A stretch of DNA of 64,000 nt from contig NZ_JAGYPM010000004.1 of assembly GCF_018343665.1 (NCBI RefSeq), positions 460,381 through 524,380 of the forward strand, given 5' to 3'. The stretch's first letter is position 1. Each line of letters opens with the position of its first letter. The stretch is from Cytobacillus citreus (GTDB lineage: Bacteria; Bacillota; Bacilli; Bacillales; Cytobacillaceae). Shown piece after piece: positions 26,472 through 35,970 of this stretch. The notes below the pieces were generated by a model. The model was not told the origin of the DNA, did no database searches, and saw only the letters and a list, made by a program, of their open reading frames with translations. The position numbers and the translations under genes were made by a program.

Positions 26472-27869
26472 ATGAAACAAGAACAGACCATTAAAATAAA
26501 ACTAAATCAAACTTTTCCACTTACAATCAAACGACTCGGAATTAATGGTGAGGGCGTAGGCTATTTTAAAAAGCAGGTTGTCTTTGTCCCAGGCGCCTTA
26601 CCAGGGGAAGAGGTTGTGGTAGAAGCGACGAAAGTCCATCCGAAGTTCGCAGAAGCAAAAATTAAGAAAATCCGCAAGAAATCAGAGCATCGGGTACAGC
26701 CGCTTTGCCCTGTATATGAGGAATGCGGAGGATGCCAGCTTCAGCATTTACAATATAGCCAGCAGCTTAAAGAAAAACGTGACATCGTCATCCAAGCGTT
26801 TGAAAGACATACAAAACTGAATCTTGATCAAATTGAAATTAAAGACACCATCGGAATGGAAGATCCGTGGAATTACCGCAATAAAAGTCAATTTCAAGTA
26901 GGCTTTAAAGATGGAAAAGTGCTAGCAGGGCTTTATGGGATGAACTCCCATCGACTCATCAACATTGAGCAATGTGCGGTTCAACATCCGCAAACAAGCG
27001 AAGCAACAGCAAAGGTGAAACAAATTCTTCAAGATTTAAAAATCCCAATCTATAATGAAAAAACAAGAAAGGGACTCATAAGAACTATCGTCACAAGAGT
27101 CGGCATTCAAACAGGAGAGCTGCAAATTGTTCTTATCACAACGAAAAAAGAACTGCCAAAAAAAGAATTGATTATTCAAGAAATCAAGAAGAGATTACCT
27201 GAGGTTAAATCGATTATCCAAAATATAAATGGACAAAAAACGTCCTTAATTTTTGGAGAAGAAACTGTCAGTCTCGAAGGAAAGGATTTTATCCAGGAGA
27301 CGCTAGGTGATCTCTCATTCGAACTGTCTGCCCGAACATTTTTCCAGCTTAACCCAGAGCAAACCGTCAAACTTTATAATGAAGTAAAAAAAGCGGCAGG
27401 ACTAACAGGAAAAGAAAAAGTAGTGGATGCGTATTGCGGCGTTGGCACAATCGGCTTATGGGTAGCTGACCAAGCGGCAGAAATCCGCGGAATGGATATT
27501 ATTCCAGAATCGATTGAGGATGCTAAGAAAAATGCTGCCCGTCATGGGATTAAGCATGTAAAGTACGTCACTGGAAAAGCAGAGGTATTGCTGCCGAAAT
27601 GGGTGAAAGAGGGATGGAAACCAGATGTGATCATTGTGGATCCGCCTAGGACTGGGCTTGATGCGCAGCTATTAAAAACTATTCTGAAAGTTAAACCGAA
27701 AAAGGTTGTTTATGTGTCATGTAACCCGTCTACACTGGCGAAGGATATTGCAGTATTAAGCAAAAACTACAAGATTGACATGATCCAGCCGGTGGATATG
27801 TTTCCGCAGACGAGTCACGTAGAGGTAGTATCGCAGATAGTTTTAAAAGAAGAAGCAGGTTCCCGATAA
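26472..27869 (+). CDS. rlmD: 23S rRNA (uracil-5-)-methyltransferase RlmD/RlmCD family (YfjO-like)
   Basis: SAM-dependent rRNA methyltransferase. The N-terminal TRAM domain (about 1-65; [20 protein letters not shown]) is followed by the [4Fe-4S] cluster motif [15 protein letters not shown], the Rossmann fold with [31 protein letters not shown], and the catalytic-Cys box [14 protein letters not shown]. At 465 residues it is the normal family size. Its stop codon overlaps a strong terminator that also ends the decayed recombinase gene on the other strand. The 3' end of this gene is the left edge of an 18.7-kb island. Confidence 0.93.
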   Translation: MKQEQTIKIKLNQTFPLTIKRLGINGEGVGYFKKQVVFVPGALPGEEVVVEATKVHPKFAEAKIKKIRKKSEHRVQPLCPVYEECGGCQLQHLQYSQQLKEKRDIVIQAFERHTKLNLDQIEIKDTIGMEDPWNYRNKSQFQVGFKDGKVLAGLYGMNSHRLINIEQCAVQHPQTSEATAKVKQILQDLKIPIYNEKTRKGLIRTIVTRVGIQTGELQIVLITTKKELPKKELIIQEIKKRLPEVKSIIQNINGQKTSLIFGEETVSLEGKDFIQETLGDLSFELSARTFFQLNPEQTVKLYNEVKKAAGLTGKEKVVDAYCGVGTIGLWVADQAAEIRGMDIIPESIEDAKKNAARHGIKHVKYVTGKAEVLLPKWVKEGWKPDVIIVDPPRTGLDAQLLKTILKVKPKKVVYVSCNPSTLAKDIAVLSKNYKIDMIQPVDMFPQTSHVEVVSQIVLKEEAGSR

Positions 27870-27888
27870 GGGAATAACCTGCTTCTAT
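27850..27888. terminator. Terminator at the 3' end of rlmD
   Basis: AGAAGCAGGTT / AACCTGCTTCT stem containing the rlmD stop codon; inner bases TCCC / GGGA extend it. Confidence 0.85.
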
Positions 27889-28790
27889 TCAAATTCTGGG
27901 GTATTGAAGCGATAATGGATAATGGGTACTCCATCTGCCTTTACATCAATTCGATTAATTAGGCCATACAACGTCTCCGGTGTTAATTCATCAAATTTAA
28001 GAAATTGAAGAAGTTCTTTTTTTAGATTATCGATGTTATCGATCACTTTTTCTTTTTCAAGCAATGATAACATTTCATTCTTCTTTTCTAACAGTTGATT
28101 GAGTGAGTTCAGTGTTATTGTCTTCAACCATTTCTAAGTATTCATCATGCGTGATTTTTTCATCCGCCATCATTTTAATGAAGTTCTGCTTTCGGACCTT
28201 TAATAAATTAATTTGCTTATTGATTCTGTCAAGCTTTTTCTGTAGGTCTTTCTTTGCTTTCTTTGATTTTACTTCTAGCTCTTTTAAATATTGTTCCTTA
28301 TCAATTTCTTGAAGAAGTGAACGAGTATCACACAGAATCTTTTATTTGAGAAATTCTTCTTTGATGGTATAAGCGCTACAAGCTTTTTTACCATGACGAG
28401 CATAGCTCCCACATATATAACCATTTTGTCGATTGCTTCGAAACCACATTCCTTTTCCACAGTCCGCACAGTAGAGTTTGTTTGTAAATAAATATAACTT
28501 TGGGGCTGTAATGAACATTTTTCTTTGTTTCGTTTGATTTTGTACAGCTTGAGATAATAGCTTCGTGTGTATTACTAATAATGTTCATATCTTCTTCTTT
28601 TGCGTTTTACGCTTTTTACTTGTAACACTTACTGTAGTAGTACGCCCCTGAACTAAGTCTCCAAGGTAATGAGGGTTAGTTAAGATTTGTTTAATCGTGG
28701 AATCATTCCACTTATCACCGGTAATCAAGTGGTTATTTATAGGGGCTTTCCAGAAGTTTCGCGACTTTTTGGATGCCTTTATTTCATAGT
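27885..28790 (-). pseudogene. Large serine recombinase remnant
   Basis: Minus-strand frames join into the middle and C-terminal parts of a large serine recombinase: GDKWNDSTIKQILTNPHYLG and DLVQGRTTTVSVTSKKRKTQ (recombinase domain), KLYCADCGKGMWFRSNRQNG followed by YICGSYARHGKKACSAYTIK (zinc ribbon), a coiled coil with QNFIKMMADEKITHDEYLEM, and a C-terminus LINRIDVKADGVPIIHYRF. At least three frameshifts or stops break it, and the N-terminal catalytic resolvase domain is absent. It ends 15 bp from the rlmD stop codon, convergent, which suggests past site-specific integration at that gene. Confidence 0.8.
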
Positions 28791-28859
28791 TATTTCAAGG
28801 AAGTAAAGTGAATAAAACTTCATTTTACCTCACAATAAAATGTGTTGTCAATAAGAAAT

Positions 28860-28887
28860 TTGCAATATTTTCAAAAAATGTTATAAT
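28860..28887 (+). promoter_or_regulatory. Possible vegetative promoter
   Basis: TTGCAA, 16-bp spacer, TATAAT, about 200 bp before the 284-aa gene. Sequence match only. Confidence 0.4.
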
Positions 28888-29087
28888 AGTCTTACAATTG
28901 TTTTTTCAATCGTATTCCGCTGTCTTTTTTGCAGATAGAAATATGGATACGTTTTTTTAATATCCTTTTTTAAACCGAAGAAAAATTCAAACAGTTGTGT
29001 GAGCTTTAAAGGAAGTTAGTTGAATAAAATTATCAATTTACTATCTAATAGTAACCGAGTTTTTATTCTACAAGGAGGACTAGAATA

Positions 29088-29942
29088 ATGAATCTAATCA
29101 ATAAGAAAGTTACACACAAGCGTTTTGGCATGGGTAGTATAGTTAAACATAATGATTCTAGTATTGAAATACATTTCGCAACGGAAATTAAAAAGTTTGT
29201 TTTCCCCGATGTATTTGGAAAGCACCTAAAACTACATGATGAAAGTGTTGCTAATTCACTTGAAAAAATTATACAAAAAAAGGAAATGGAACGAAAGGAG
29301 GAAGAACGGAAGAAGGAAGAGGAAAAAAAACTACAACAAAAAAACCAGGAACTTCGCTTGGAACATGAAAAACTTATGAAAAATCATAAACTTCATCCCG
29401 AATCACAAATGGTTTTTTGGTGTGACACAGAAGAACAGAATAGTTCTTTTTCAGAGTGGAAGGTTTTTTCAGGCGTAATAAAAAGTGGTAATAACAAGGG
29501 GAAGCCAAACAAACCCATCCGCTTGCACCAAAATAGCGCTGTCCTGTTAACAGCAATAGATTCTAGCATGCCTGAAAAAGACAGACGTATCTTAGGTGTC
29601 TATATGGTGAATGAAGATTTTATCGGTAAGCTTTGTGAAGATGGATATATTCCTGCTCATTCAAAATACAGACTCCAACTTACAGAACAGGAATCGGATC
29701 AGATGCTTTTCTGGGAATATTATGTAAATGGAAAATTCCCCCACAAAATGACATGGAATACAGGTAAATACCGTTATTTTGATAATTCATGGATGGCTCA
29801 AATTTTGCTGGATATAGTTTCGTTGAAAAGTGACCCAAAGGAACGAGAGCTGGCACAACAGTTTTTTGAACATTTTTGTAAAATGAATCAGATAACAGAT
29901 CAAGAGTTACCAAAGCCTAATGGCGCATTAATGCGTATTTAG
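29088..29942 (+). CDS. Coiled-coil protein of unknown function (284 aa)
   Basis: No family recognised with confidence. The N-terminus (1-50) KKVTHKRFGMGSIVKHNDSS with IEIHFATEIKKFVFPDVF looks like a small barrel fold such as those appended to helicases. Residues 55-100 are a strongly charged coiled coil (KKEMERKEEERKKEEEKKLQ). The C-terminal domain (about 105-284) has SQMVFWCDTEEQNSSFSEWK, RRILGVYMVNEDFIG and WNTGKYRYFDNSWMAQILLD, and may bind a nucleic acid or nucleotide; that is speculation. It has a strong ribosome site (AAGGAGGAC) and lies alone in the island between recombinase and methyltransferase remnants. Confidence 0.7.
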   Translation: MNLINKKVTHKRFGMGSIVKHNDSSIEIHFATEIKKFVFPDVFGKHLKLHDESVANSLEKIIQKKEMERKEEERKKEEEKKLQQKNQELRLEHEKLMKNHKLHPESQMVFWCDTEEQNSSFSEWKVFSGVIKSGNNKGKPNKPIRLHQNSAVLLTAIDSSMPEKDRRILGVYMVNEDFIGKLCEDGYIPAHSKYRLQLTEQESDQMLFWEYYVNGKFPHKMTWNTGKYRYFDNSWMAQILLDIVSLKSDPKERELAQQFFEHFCKMNQITDQELPKPNGALMRI

Positions 29943-29966
29943 ACGTTAGCCCAAAGATAATAAGAA

Positions 29967-29984
29967 TGACAGGGGACTGACACA
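29967..29984. repeat. REP-like GGGGACTGACAC motif
   Basis: ATGACAGGGGACTGACAC resembles the conserved end of REP-type palindromes spread by Y1 (RAYT-like) transposases in Firmicutes. The opposite arm is not obvious. Confidence 0.35.
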
Positions 29985-30046
29985 TATATCCTATCCATCA
30001 CTAATGGCGAACAGTGCCTGGCTATTGTGAAGCGGTCGCGTGGTTG

Positions 30047-30107
30047 GAGTTGGTATAATAGAAAAGCAGTTGATATAGAAAAAATCTATACCATCTGCTT
30101 TTTTGTT
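30047..30107. repeat. 61-bp repeat, copy 1 (TATAAT plus terminator-like hairpin)
   Basis: GAGTTGGTATAATAG, then AAAAGCAG...ACCATCTGCTTTTTT hairpin. The copy at 46320-46380 differs at only 2 of 61 positions. Between 30108 and 30668 I see no gene I can support. Confidence 0.8.
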
Positions 30108-30668
30108 GATAAAAATACCATTCAGGACCGATTTTCGCAGGTAGTTTTTCACAAATTATAAATGTCCAAATGTACTTGTGTTTGATAATAAGTTATTAAG
30201 CATGATATAAGTGTAAAAGAAGTAGAACATTTGGCTTTATATTTTTTGACCGAGAGTTTGAGGTTAACTCTCAAAAAGTTAGAGAAAAAATGAATCACAT
30301 CAACTCATGTATACTTATTTTATTCATTTTCAAGTTCCTTTGCAGCTGGCAGCTTTTGTTTTGATAAAGTCTGTTTTCTGAAAGAAAATGGTCTAAAGAA
30401 TGTAATAAACCCACCAGCACTCTTGTGTTGCTACCTACACTGTGCACATGTGGATGCTATAGCGTTGATACAACGTCGAACTATATAGAAATCCTTAGAT
30501 TCAAGCACTTTCACAAGCATTTCGTGTTTGTATCGAAAGGTGAAAAAACTAGAAATAAGGTCATGAAAGATCACATTACTGTTTCTGTAGTTGTTGACCT
30601 AGAGTGTGGGAACACAATAGAATAGGGATTTGAAAAGGTGCTATTACAAATAGTGCCTTTTTAATATT

Positions 30669-30702
30669 TAGACGTTCAAGAAAAACAAACGTCTATTTTT
30701 TT
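30669..30702. terminator. Rho-independent terminator
   Basis: Perfect TAGACGTT / AACGTCTA stem, then seven Ts; no intact gene upstream. Confidence 0.7.
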
Positions 30703-30794
30703 ATCCTAAAATTTTTGACAGAGGTGAAATATGAAATATAACATCATCTATGCTGTCCTCCGTGGCAGTATAGGCGAAGCAAAGGACAAGGCTT

Positions 30795-31030
30795 CTTTTT
30801 CAGATTAGGGTACTGGACACAGCTCTACCGCTGAAATTTGTCTACTTGGTGTTAGAGGACGTCCAAAACGAGTGTCTAAAAAGGTGCATCAGCTTATTGT
30901 TAGTCCGATAGAACAACATAGTAAAAAACCAGACATTGCAAGAGAAAAAATTGTCGAGCTTATGGGGGATTTACCCCGCATTGAATTATTTGCAAGACAA
31001 GTTTCCGCCAGGCTTTCGGTTGCACCGGGC
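30795..31030 (+). pseudogene. MT-A70-family adenine methyltransferase fragment
   Basis: GFFFRLGYWT in one frame passes, near 30830, into AEICLLGVRGRPKRVSKKVH, QLIVSPIEQHSKKPD and EKIVELMGDLPRIELFARQ in another. This is the C-terminal half of phage-type MT-A70 N6-adenine methyltransferases. The catalytic DPPW region is missing, and a frameshift and stop codons follow. It is a prophage or mobile-element relic. Confidence 0.7.
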
Positions 31031-31251
31031 TAGGGTAGAAAGTCACGCTGGGGAATGGTTCGAGGAATCGGAATGGACACCTGAAAGAAGGGCATTTTTG
31101 CATATCCCTTTGAAAAGATTTATCTAAGAATCTCTCAAAAACTTATGTCACTCGGCCAATGAAGAGTGGATGCTCTTTATTCAGGAAAAGCGCCCTTTTT
31201 ATTGCTTTAGGCGGATGAACTGAAGAAAATCACATTTCCATCTTGATAGTT

Positions 31252-31291
31252 AACGATATATCGGTTATTATTTAGTTAACGATATATCGTT
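31252..31291. promoter_or_regulatory. Double PadR operator
   Basis: AACGATATATCGG at 31252 and the perfect palindrome AACGATATATCGTT at 31278, 26 bp apart, ending 35 bp before the padR ATG. Autoregulation by PadR is the usual arrangement and is inferred here. Confidence 0.75.
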
Positions 31292-31326
31292 ATCGTAGAA
31301 TGAAAACTAACAGGAGGTTGTTTACA

Positions 31327-31998
31327 ATGTTCAAAAGACCTGATATGCCTCAACATCCTTTTTTAAAAGGAGAGGGTCATTTTCATCATAATGGCTTCTT
31401 TAATGGCGGCAGATTCGATAGGGAATTGGGGATGGAAAACGGTAACTTCGAAAGACAAGGTGGATCTCATTTCTTCGCAGGCAAAGAATCCGGTGGAGAT
31501 AATGGTGGTGAACGTTTTTTCGGGCGTGGTGATCTCAAGATTGTCTTATTAAAATTGTTACAAGAACAATCAAGACATGGATATGGATTAATCAAGGAAC
31601 TTGAAAAAAAGTTTAAGGGATTTTATTCGCCTAGCCCCGGTTCCGTTTATCCTATTCTACAGATGCTTGAAGATCAAGATCTTGTTAATGTAACCAAAGA
31701 AGGCCGGAAAAAAGTTTATCATCTTACGGATGAGGGGCAAACCTATTTAGAAAAAAACCAAGATGAAGATCCTTTCATCTCAAGAATGAATATGCTTGAA
31801 AATGTGGATCTAGATGAAATACAGACTTTAAGATCTGACATCCAGGGTTTATTCTATGAATTTTTTAAGATAGGTCGTCAAGCTATGGAAAATCCCGAAA
31901 AAAAAGAACAACTACAACAGCTAATTGAAAAGGTACGCACAGAGCTGTTGAATATATCTAATGATAATGAAAACAAAAAAAGTGCAGATGAACAATAG
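31327..31998 (+). CDS. PadR-family transcriptional regulator
   Basis: The N-terminal 70 residues are rich in His, Gly and Phe (HPFLKGEGHFHHNGFFNGGRF), perhaps metal-binding or disordered. The PadR winged helix follows: DLKIVLLKLLQEQSRHGYGL, then FYSPSPGSVYPILQMLEDQD and GRKKVYHLTDEGQTYLE. The C-terminal helical part is the dimerisation region. ATG 31327 follows ACAGGAGGTTG. Two AACGATATATCG palindromes upstream point to autoregulation. It probably forms an operon with the VOC gene 29 bp downstream. Confidence 0.88.
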   Translation: MFKRPDMPQHPFLKGEGHFHHNGFFNGGRFDRELGMENGNFERQGGSHFFAGKESGGDNGGERFFGRGDLKIVLLKLLQEQSRHGYGLIKELEKKFKGFYSPSPGSVYPILQMLEDQDLVNVTKEGRKKVYHLTDEGQTYLEKNQDEDPFISRMNMLENVDLDEIQTLRSDIQGLFYEFFKIGRQAMENPEKKEQLQQLIEKVRTELLNISNDNENKKSADEQ

Positions 31999-32027
31999 AG
32001 ATTGAAAATACGAAAGGGGACTTAAAA

Positions 32028-32417
32028 ATGACTATTACTCTTAATCATACGGTGGTATTCGCTAAAGATAATGATAAAGCTGCACATGAATTTGCCGATA
32101 TTATGGGCCTAAAACTTGAGGGGTATGAAGGGAAAGACAATAAATTTGCATCGGTTCGTATTAATGCTGAACTCTCGATCTTTTTTATGAAAATAGATGG
32201 CAATAGTCCTCAGCAACATTTGGCATTTGATGTAAATGGACATTCTTTTGACCAAATTCTTGACCGACTTCGTGAAAAGAATATCGCCTTCGGAAGTAGC
32301 CCCCATGAACCGGACAATCAACGTACTGATCATCCTTTTGCTTCTCGTGGGTTGTTCTGGACCAATTTGGATGGTTGCCTTTTTGAAGTCATGACGATGG
32401 GTCATAATCAATGTTGA
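32028..32417 (+). CDS. VOC-family (glyoxalase-like) protein
   Basis: 129-residue vicinal-oxygen-chelate fold protein with two beta-alpha-beta-beta-beta repeats: LNHTVVFAKDNDKAAHEFAD at the N-terminus and HLAFDVNGHSFDQILDRLRE in the middle, ending RGLFWTNLDGCLFEVMTMGH. Candidate metal ligands are His of LNHTVV, His of QQHLAF and the Glu of FEVMT. Members include glyoxalases, ring-cleaving dioxygenases and antibiotic-binding resistance proteins. Being beside a PadR regulator it may be induced by a toxic small molecule; that is inference. Confidence 0.85.
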   Translation: MTITLNHTVVFAKDNDKAAHEFADIMGLKLEGYEGKDNKFASVRINAELSIFFMKIDGNSPQQHLAFDVNGHSFDQILDRLREKNIAFGSSPHEPDNQRTDHPFASRGLFWTNLDGCLFEVMTMGHNQC

Positions 32418-32631
32418 TCAGCTCATTGGATATCCATGCCGTCCAACAAACTTTCAAGCTATTAATACTAGGAGTTTTTCTCTAATCCTTGTTTTGGAAA
32501 TTCAATTCATCTACTGATATATCCAATAGGGAGCAAGCTCATAGAAAAATTGGATGCTGTCCTTTGTTTTATATGGACATGATAAAAGCTTCATGTAAAT
32601 ACAATAAATGGGGAAGTAGTCTAAATAATGA

Positions 32632-32672
32632 AAAAAGGCACTTCTTTGCAATTAAGGAATGCCTTTTAAATT
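32632..32672 (+). terminator. Terminator downstream of padR-VOC
   Basis: AAAAAAGGCA / TGCCTTTT stem with a long loop (CTTCTTTGCAATTAAGGAA) and AT-rich tail. No gene is visible from 32418 to here. Confidence 0.55.
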
Positions 32673-32675
32673 TAT

Positions 32676-32803
32676 TTACAGTCTTGTTAAAATCTCTGGT
32701 CCGTTATTCGTAATAGCAACAGTATGTTCATATTGAACACAGATTGAATGATCAATTGTACGTGCAGTCTATCCATCTTCCTCAATAAAAGAACGCCATT
32801 CTC
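32676..32803 (-). pseudogene. map: C-terminal fragment of methionine aminopeptidase
   Basis: GEWRSFIEEDG, an in-frame stop where Trp is expected, then TARTIDHSICVQYEHTVAIT and NNGPEILTRL-stop. This is the last ~40 residues of type I methionine aminopeptidase, including the late metal Glu (QYEHT). The rest of the gene is missing. Confidence 0.75.
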
Positions 32804-32828
32804 CTAAAAATAAATAGAATTAGTAAAC

Positions 32829-32880
32829 AATTAGAAGTTTAGTGCTAAATGATATGGGCTTCTAATTTTTATTTTTTTAT
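32829..32880. terminator. Rho-independent terminator
   Basis: AATTAGAAG / CTTCTAATT stem with a 21-base loop and a T-rich tail. From here to 33301 I see only a 14-codon frame at 33106 and no supported gene. Confidence 0.55.
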
Positions 32881-33301
32881 GTTGGAAAAATTTCTGATAC
32901 CATAATATTAAAGATGTATTAATGGAAAATAACTTAGCTTCTATAAATGTTTCCTTTTTAAAATGTTAAATAATGATTCTAAGATCAGCAGATTAATAAA
33001 TGAAATACCAAAGTAAACAACCAGAATTAAATATATTTTATTATTATTTTAGAATAATTATCATATCCCATTCAATATTATTATTTAGAAGGAAAAGAAC
33101 GAACTATGTCGAATGATAAATATATGCCGAAATTGAAGGGTGTTGAATAAATAGATCAGATTAAGATTATCCACAATTTTTTCTCCAAAGGAAACTTAAT
33201 GTTAAACTTCCAAAACTTCTCCTTTCTTATCTTCACATTGATTAATTGAATTCCTTTATAATTAAAAAATAACAGTATATAACGAAGTAGAGTGATAGAA
33301 A

Positions 33302-34798
33302 ATGAATAATTTGATTTTAAAGCCCATTTCAGAAGCTACTTATTTAACAGTTGATAATGCTTGGAGATATCGGGCGATTTTAAGGTATTTTTATGAGCAG
33401 CATGAAAGAATGCGCCAGTTTTTATTCCCTGAAGAGATTTTTCATTTTTTGAAAAAACATAATGCCTTTCGTGAATACACAATGGATATGATGCAAAATG
33501 ATTTGGATCAGCTCGTCAAATGGAAAAATATAATTGCTCGGCAGGAAACGGGCAGAGTGCGCACAATTGAAGAGTTTAAGAAAAAGAGGTTTCGCTATCA
33601 ATGCAGCCCCTATACAGTTGAGATTGAGCGGATGGTAAGGACGTTAGAAAATATGGGTGGTTCCTTTGGGGGATCACTGGAGAAAACATTATTTGATCGG
33701 TTATATGAAGCGATTAAAAAGATTTACACCCTCATTTCCAAAAAGAATCTGGGTGAGACTCCGCTTGAAGAAATATTCCGCAATTGGGAGGATGTATTTG
33801 ATTATTATAAAAAAATGGTTCAAAACTCAGCGGATTATATTGCCTATGTCTCTAGTGAAAATGTTGAAGAAAAAATGCAAACGGAATCCTTCCTATTGTA
33901 TAAAGATTCTTTCACTGAATATTTAAGGGATTTTATTATCTCTTTACAGCAAACTTCACTTCATATTGAATTACAGCTTAAGGAAATAAATGAGGATGCC
34001 ATTAAATTGTATATTGAAAAGGTAGTAGAATACCAACAAAGAATTCCGCGTCTTGAAGAAATAGCCGTTACGAATGAAGAAATAATGACCAAGTGGATCG
34101 ATAGTTGGAATGGCATGAAGGAATGGTTTTTAGGTAGCGATGGACAGACAAGTGAGCTAAATCAGCTTCAGGAAAAAACGAATGAGACGATTCGAAAATT
34201 GACTCGCTTTGCCCAGCGGCTTGGAGAAAAACATCAAAACCTCCGAAGCAGGAAAAAGGATTATCTTCATCTCGCAGCATGGTTTGCCGAATTAGATTCA
34301 CTAGAAGAAGCGCATAAAGTTTCATCTGCCGTTTTTGGCGTTTTTCACACAAAGCATATTTTTGCGGATGAAAAGGCAACAGAAGATATTTACAAAGATA
34401 TATGGGAAAAAGAGCCGACAGTTTTAACGATTAAGCCAAGAATCCGACAATATCGTGAAAAAACAAAGCCTTCTGCCTTACACGACCATAAGCTTGAAAA
34501 GGAAATGGTGTTAAATGAATATTTGGATCAGAAAGAGGCAGAGAAAAATCAAATGCTTCAATATATTCAAGACGACAAAATTATTTTTAAAAATTTGCCT
34601 AAGATCGATGGAACGATTCGGAAAATATTGCTCCAATGGTTAGCAAAGGCACTTTCAAATAAGGATCAAACTACGAAAGTGGAAATTGGGAACAGAATAA
34701 AAGTAAGTAAGATCAATGATGAACAGATTACCTTACGATCGACAGATGGAGATTTAATAATGCCCAACTTTGAAATACAAATTTTGGAGGGCGAATAA
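33302..34798 (+). CDS. jetA: Wadjet type II JetA (DUF2397/TIGR02677)
   Basis: First gene of a four-gene SMC-like plasmid-defence operon. 498 residues, mostly helical, kleisin-like role expected by analogy with MukF/MksF. Signature stretches are NAWRYRAILRYFYEQHERMR near the N-terminus, MQNDLDQLVKWKNIIARQET with EEFKKKRFRYQCSPYTVEIE, and a C-terminal winged-helix-like end. JetA should bridge the JetC heads. The ribosome site before ATG 33302 is weak. The next gene starts 2 bp after the stop codon, so the operon is tightly coupled. Family assignment rests on the gene order and sequence style of TIGR02677-02678-02680-02679. Confidence 0.88.
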   Translation: MNNLILKPISEATYLTVDNAWRYRAILRYFYEQHERMRQFLFPEEIFHFLKKHNAFREYTMDMMQNDLDQLVKWKNIIARQETGRVRTIEEFKKKRFRYQCSPYTVEIERMVRTLENMGGSFGGSLEKTLFDRLYEAIKKIYTLISKKNLGETPLEEIFRNWEDVFDYYKKMVQNSADYIAYVSSENVEEKMQTESFLLYKDSFTEYLRDFIISLQQTSLHIELQLKEINEDAIKLYIEKVVEYQQRIPRLEEIAVTNEEIMTKWIDSWNGMKEWFLGSDGQTSELNQLQEKTNETIRKLTRFAQRLGEKHQNLRSRKKDYLHLAAWFAELDSLEEAHKVSSAVFGVFHTKHIFADEKATEDIYKDIWEKEPTVLTIKPRIRQYREKTKPSALHDHKLEKEMVLNEYLDQKEAEKNQMLQYIQDDKIIFKNLPKIDGTIRKILLQWLAKALSNKDQTTKVEIGNRIKVSKINDEQITLRSTDGDLIMPNFEIQILEGE

Positions 34799-34800
34799 AG

Positions 34801-35970
34801 ATGGAGCAAGATAAAAAAGGGTTTGATGATAAGGCGAAAGATGCTCTTGAACTGCTTTTTGAGCGGTTTTGGATTTTAAGAGAGGATGAGCCTCTTGTTT
34901 ATCAGCTGATTCGGGAACGGGAGCATGTGTTACGGAGATATATAACGGAAAAATTCAACTATCGCTTGATCGTGCATCGCCATTTCATCAAGCTTGAAAA
35001 AATTCCTGTTGAACCTGAAAGCTGGATGGGAATTCAAGCTTTTCATAGTCAAAGGGATTATGCTTTGTTTTGTTGTCTCTTAGCTTTTTTGGAAAGAAAA
35101 TCAGTGGACGAACAATTTTTATTATCGGAGCTTTGTGAAGATCTACGAGCAGAGTATCCAAGCCATATTACGTTAGATTGGACAAACTATGAACATCGTA
35201 AATCGCTTATTCGAGTTTTACATGTAGCATCTGAATTTAAAATTATTCGAACAGTAGATGGTGAAATTGCGGGATTTGTACAAAATGAAGCCCAGGAGGT
35301 GTTATACGAGGTTCCTGTTATTTCACGCTATTTCATGCGTTCTTATCCGAAAGATCTTTTTAAATATAATTCCATAGAGGAGATCTTGAATCAAGAATAT
35401 AGTAGAGAAAGTGCGGAATATCGCAGACATCGTGTTTACCGAAAGCTTTTTCTATCACCAGTGACCTATCGGTCGTCTCCAGACGATTCAGATTTCCTTT
35501 ATTTAAGAAACTATCGCAACAGAATTCGAGAGGATATTGAAGAACATACAGATTACCAATTTGAGCTTTATAAAAATGCAGCAATGTTATCTGTGAAGGA
35601 AAATAGTGCGTTGCAAACGATCTTTCCAGATGCAAAAGCAATTAGTGATGTTGTTCTCCAATTTGCTTATCTTTTAAAAGAAAAGTTAGAATCGTTTTCG
35701 ATTAATGAAATGGGAATGATAAGATTTTCATATTCAGATTTTGAATATCTGACAATGGAAGTTTCCGATCATTATCAAGCGGGATGGAGCAAAGCGCTCA
35801 GAGATGCAAGCATTAAACAGCTTACTAATGGGTTACTAGATGTTTTAATCGAATGGAAGATGGCGAGCCTAGAGGAAGAGACAGGTATGATCTTGCTCAT
35901 GCCTTTACTTGGACGAACTGTAGGAAAATATCCAAAAGATTTTAAAGGAGGGGAAAATCGTGACGCATGA
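34801..35970 (+). CDS. jetB: Wadjet type II JetB (DUF2398/TIGR02678)
   Basis: 389 residues; MukE/MksE-like winged-helix partner of the SMC complex. Conserved features seen: ALELLFERFWILREDEPLVY, IREREHVLRRYITEKFNYRL, the RDYALFCCLLAFLERKS helix and HRVYRKLFLSPVTY. GGAGGGCGAATAAAG precedes ATG 34801. The 3' end overlaps the start of jetC by 11 bp, implying translational coupling. JetB regulates loading and ATPase activity in related complexes; no catalytic motif is present here. Confidence 0.88.
   Translation: MEQDKKGFDDKAKDALELLFERFWILREDEPLVYQLIREREHVLRRYITEKFNYRLIVHRHFIKLEKIPVEPESWMGIQAFHSQRDYALFCCLLAFLERKSVDEQFLLSELCEDLRAEYPSHITLDWTNYEHRKSLIRVLHVASEFKIIRTVDGEIAGFVQNEAQEVLYEVPVISRYFMRSYPKDLFKYNSIEEILNQEYSRESAEYRRHRVYRKLFLSPVTYRSSPDDSDFLYLRNYRNRIREDIEEHTDYQFELYKNAAMLSVKENSALQTIFPDAKAISDVVLQFAYLLKEKLESFSINEMGMIRFSYSDFEYLTMEVSDHYQAGWSKALRDASIKQLTNGLLDVLIEWKMASLEEETGMILLMPLLGRTVGKYPKDFKGGENRDA

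Noticed and set aside
27885-28588. Several separate small genes downstream of rlmD
   Set aside because: Joined across frames they make one broken serine recombinase, so they are not independent genes.
30425-30625. 66-codon plus-strand frame
   Set aside because: No ribosome site, no recognisable family, and it sits in repeat-rich, decayed DNA.
30936-31127. 63-codon frame after the methyltransferase relic
   Set aside because: It is an alternative frame of the decayed MT-A70 sequence without a ribosome site.
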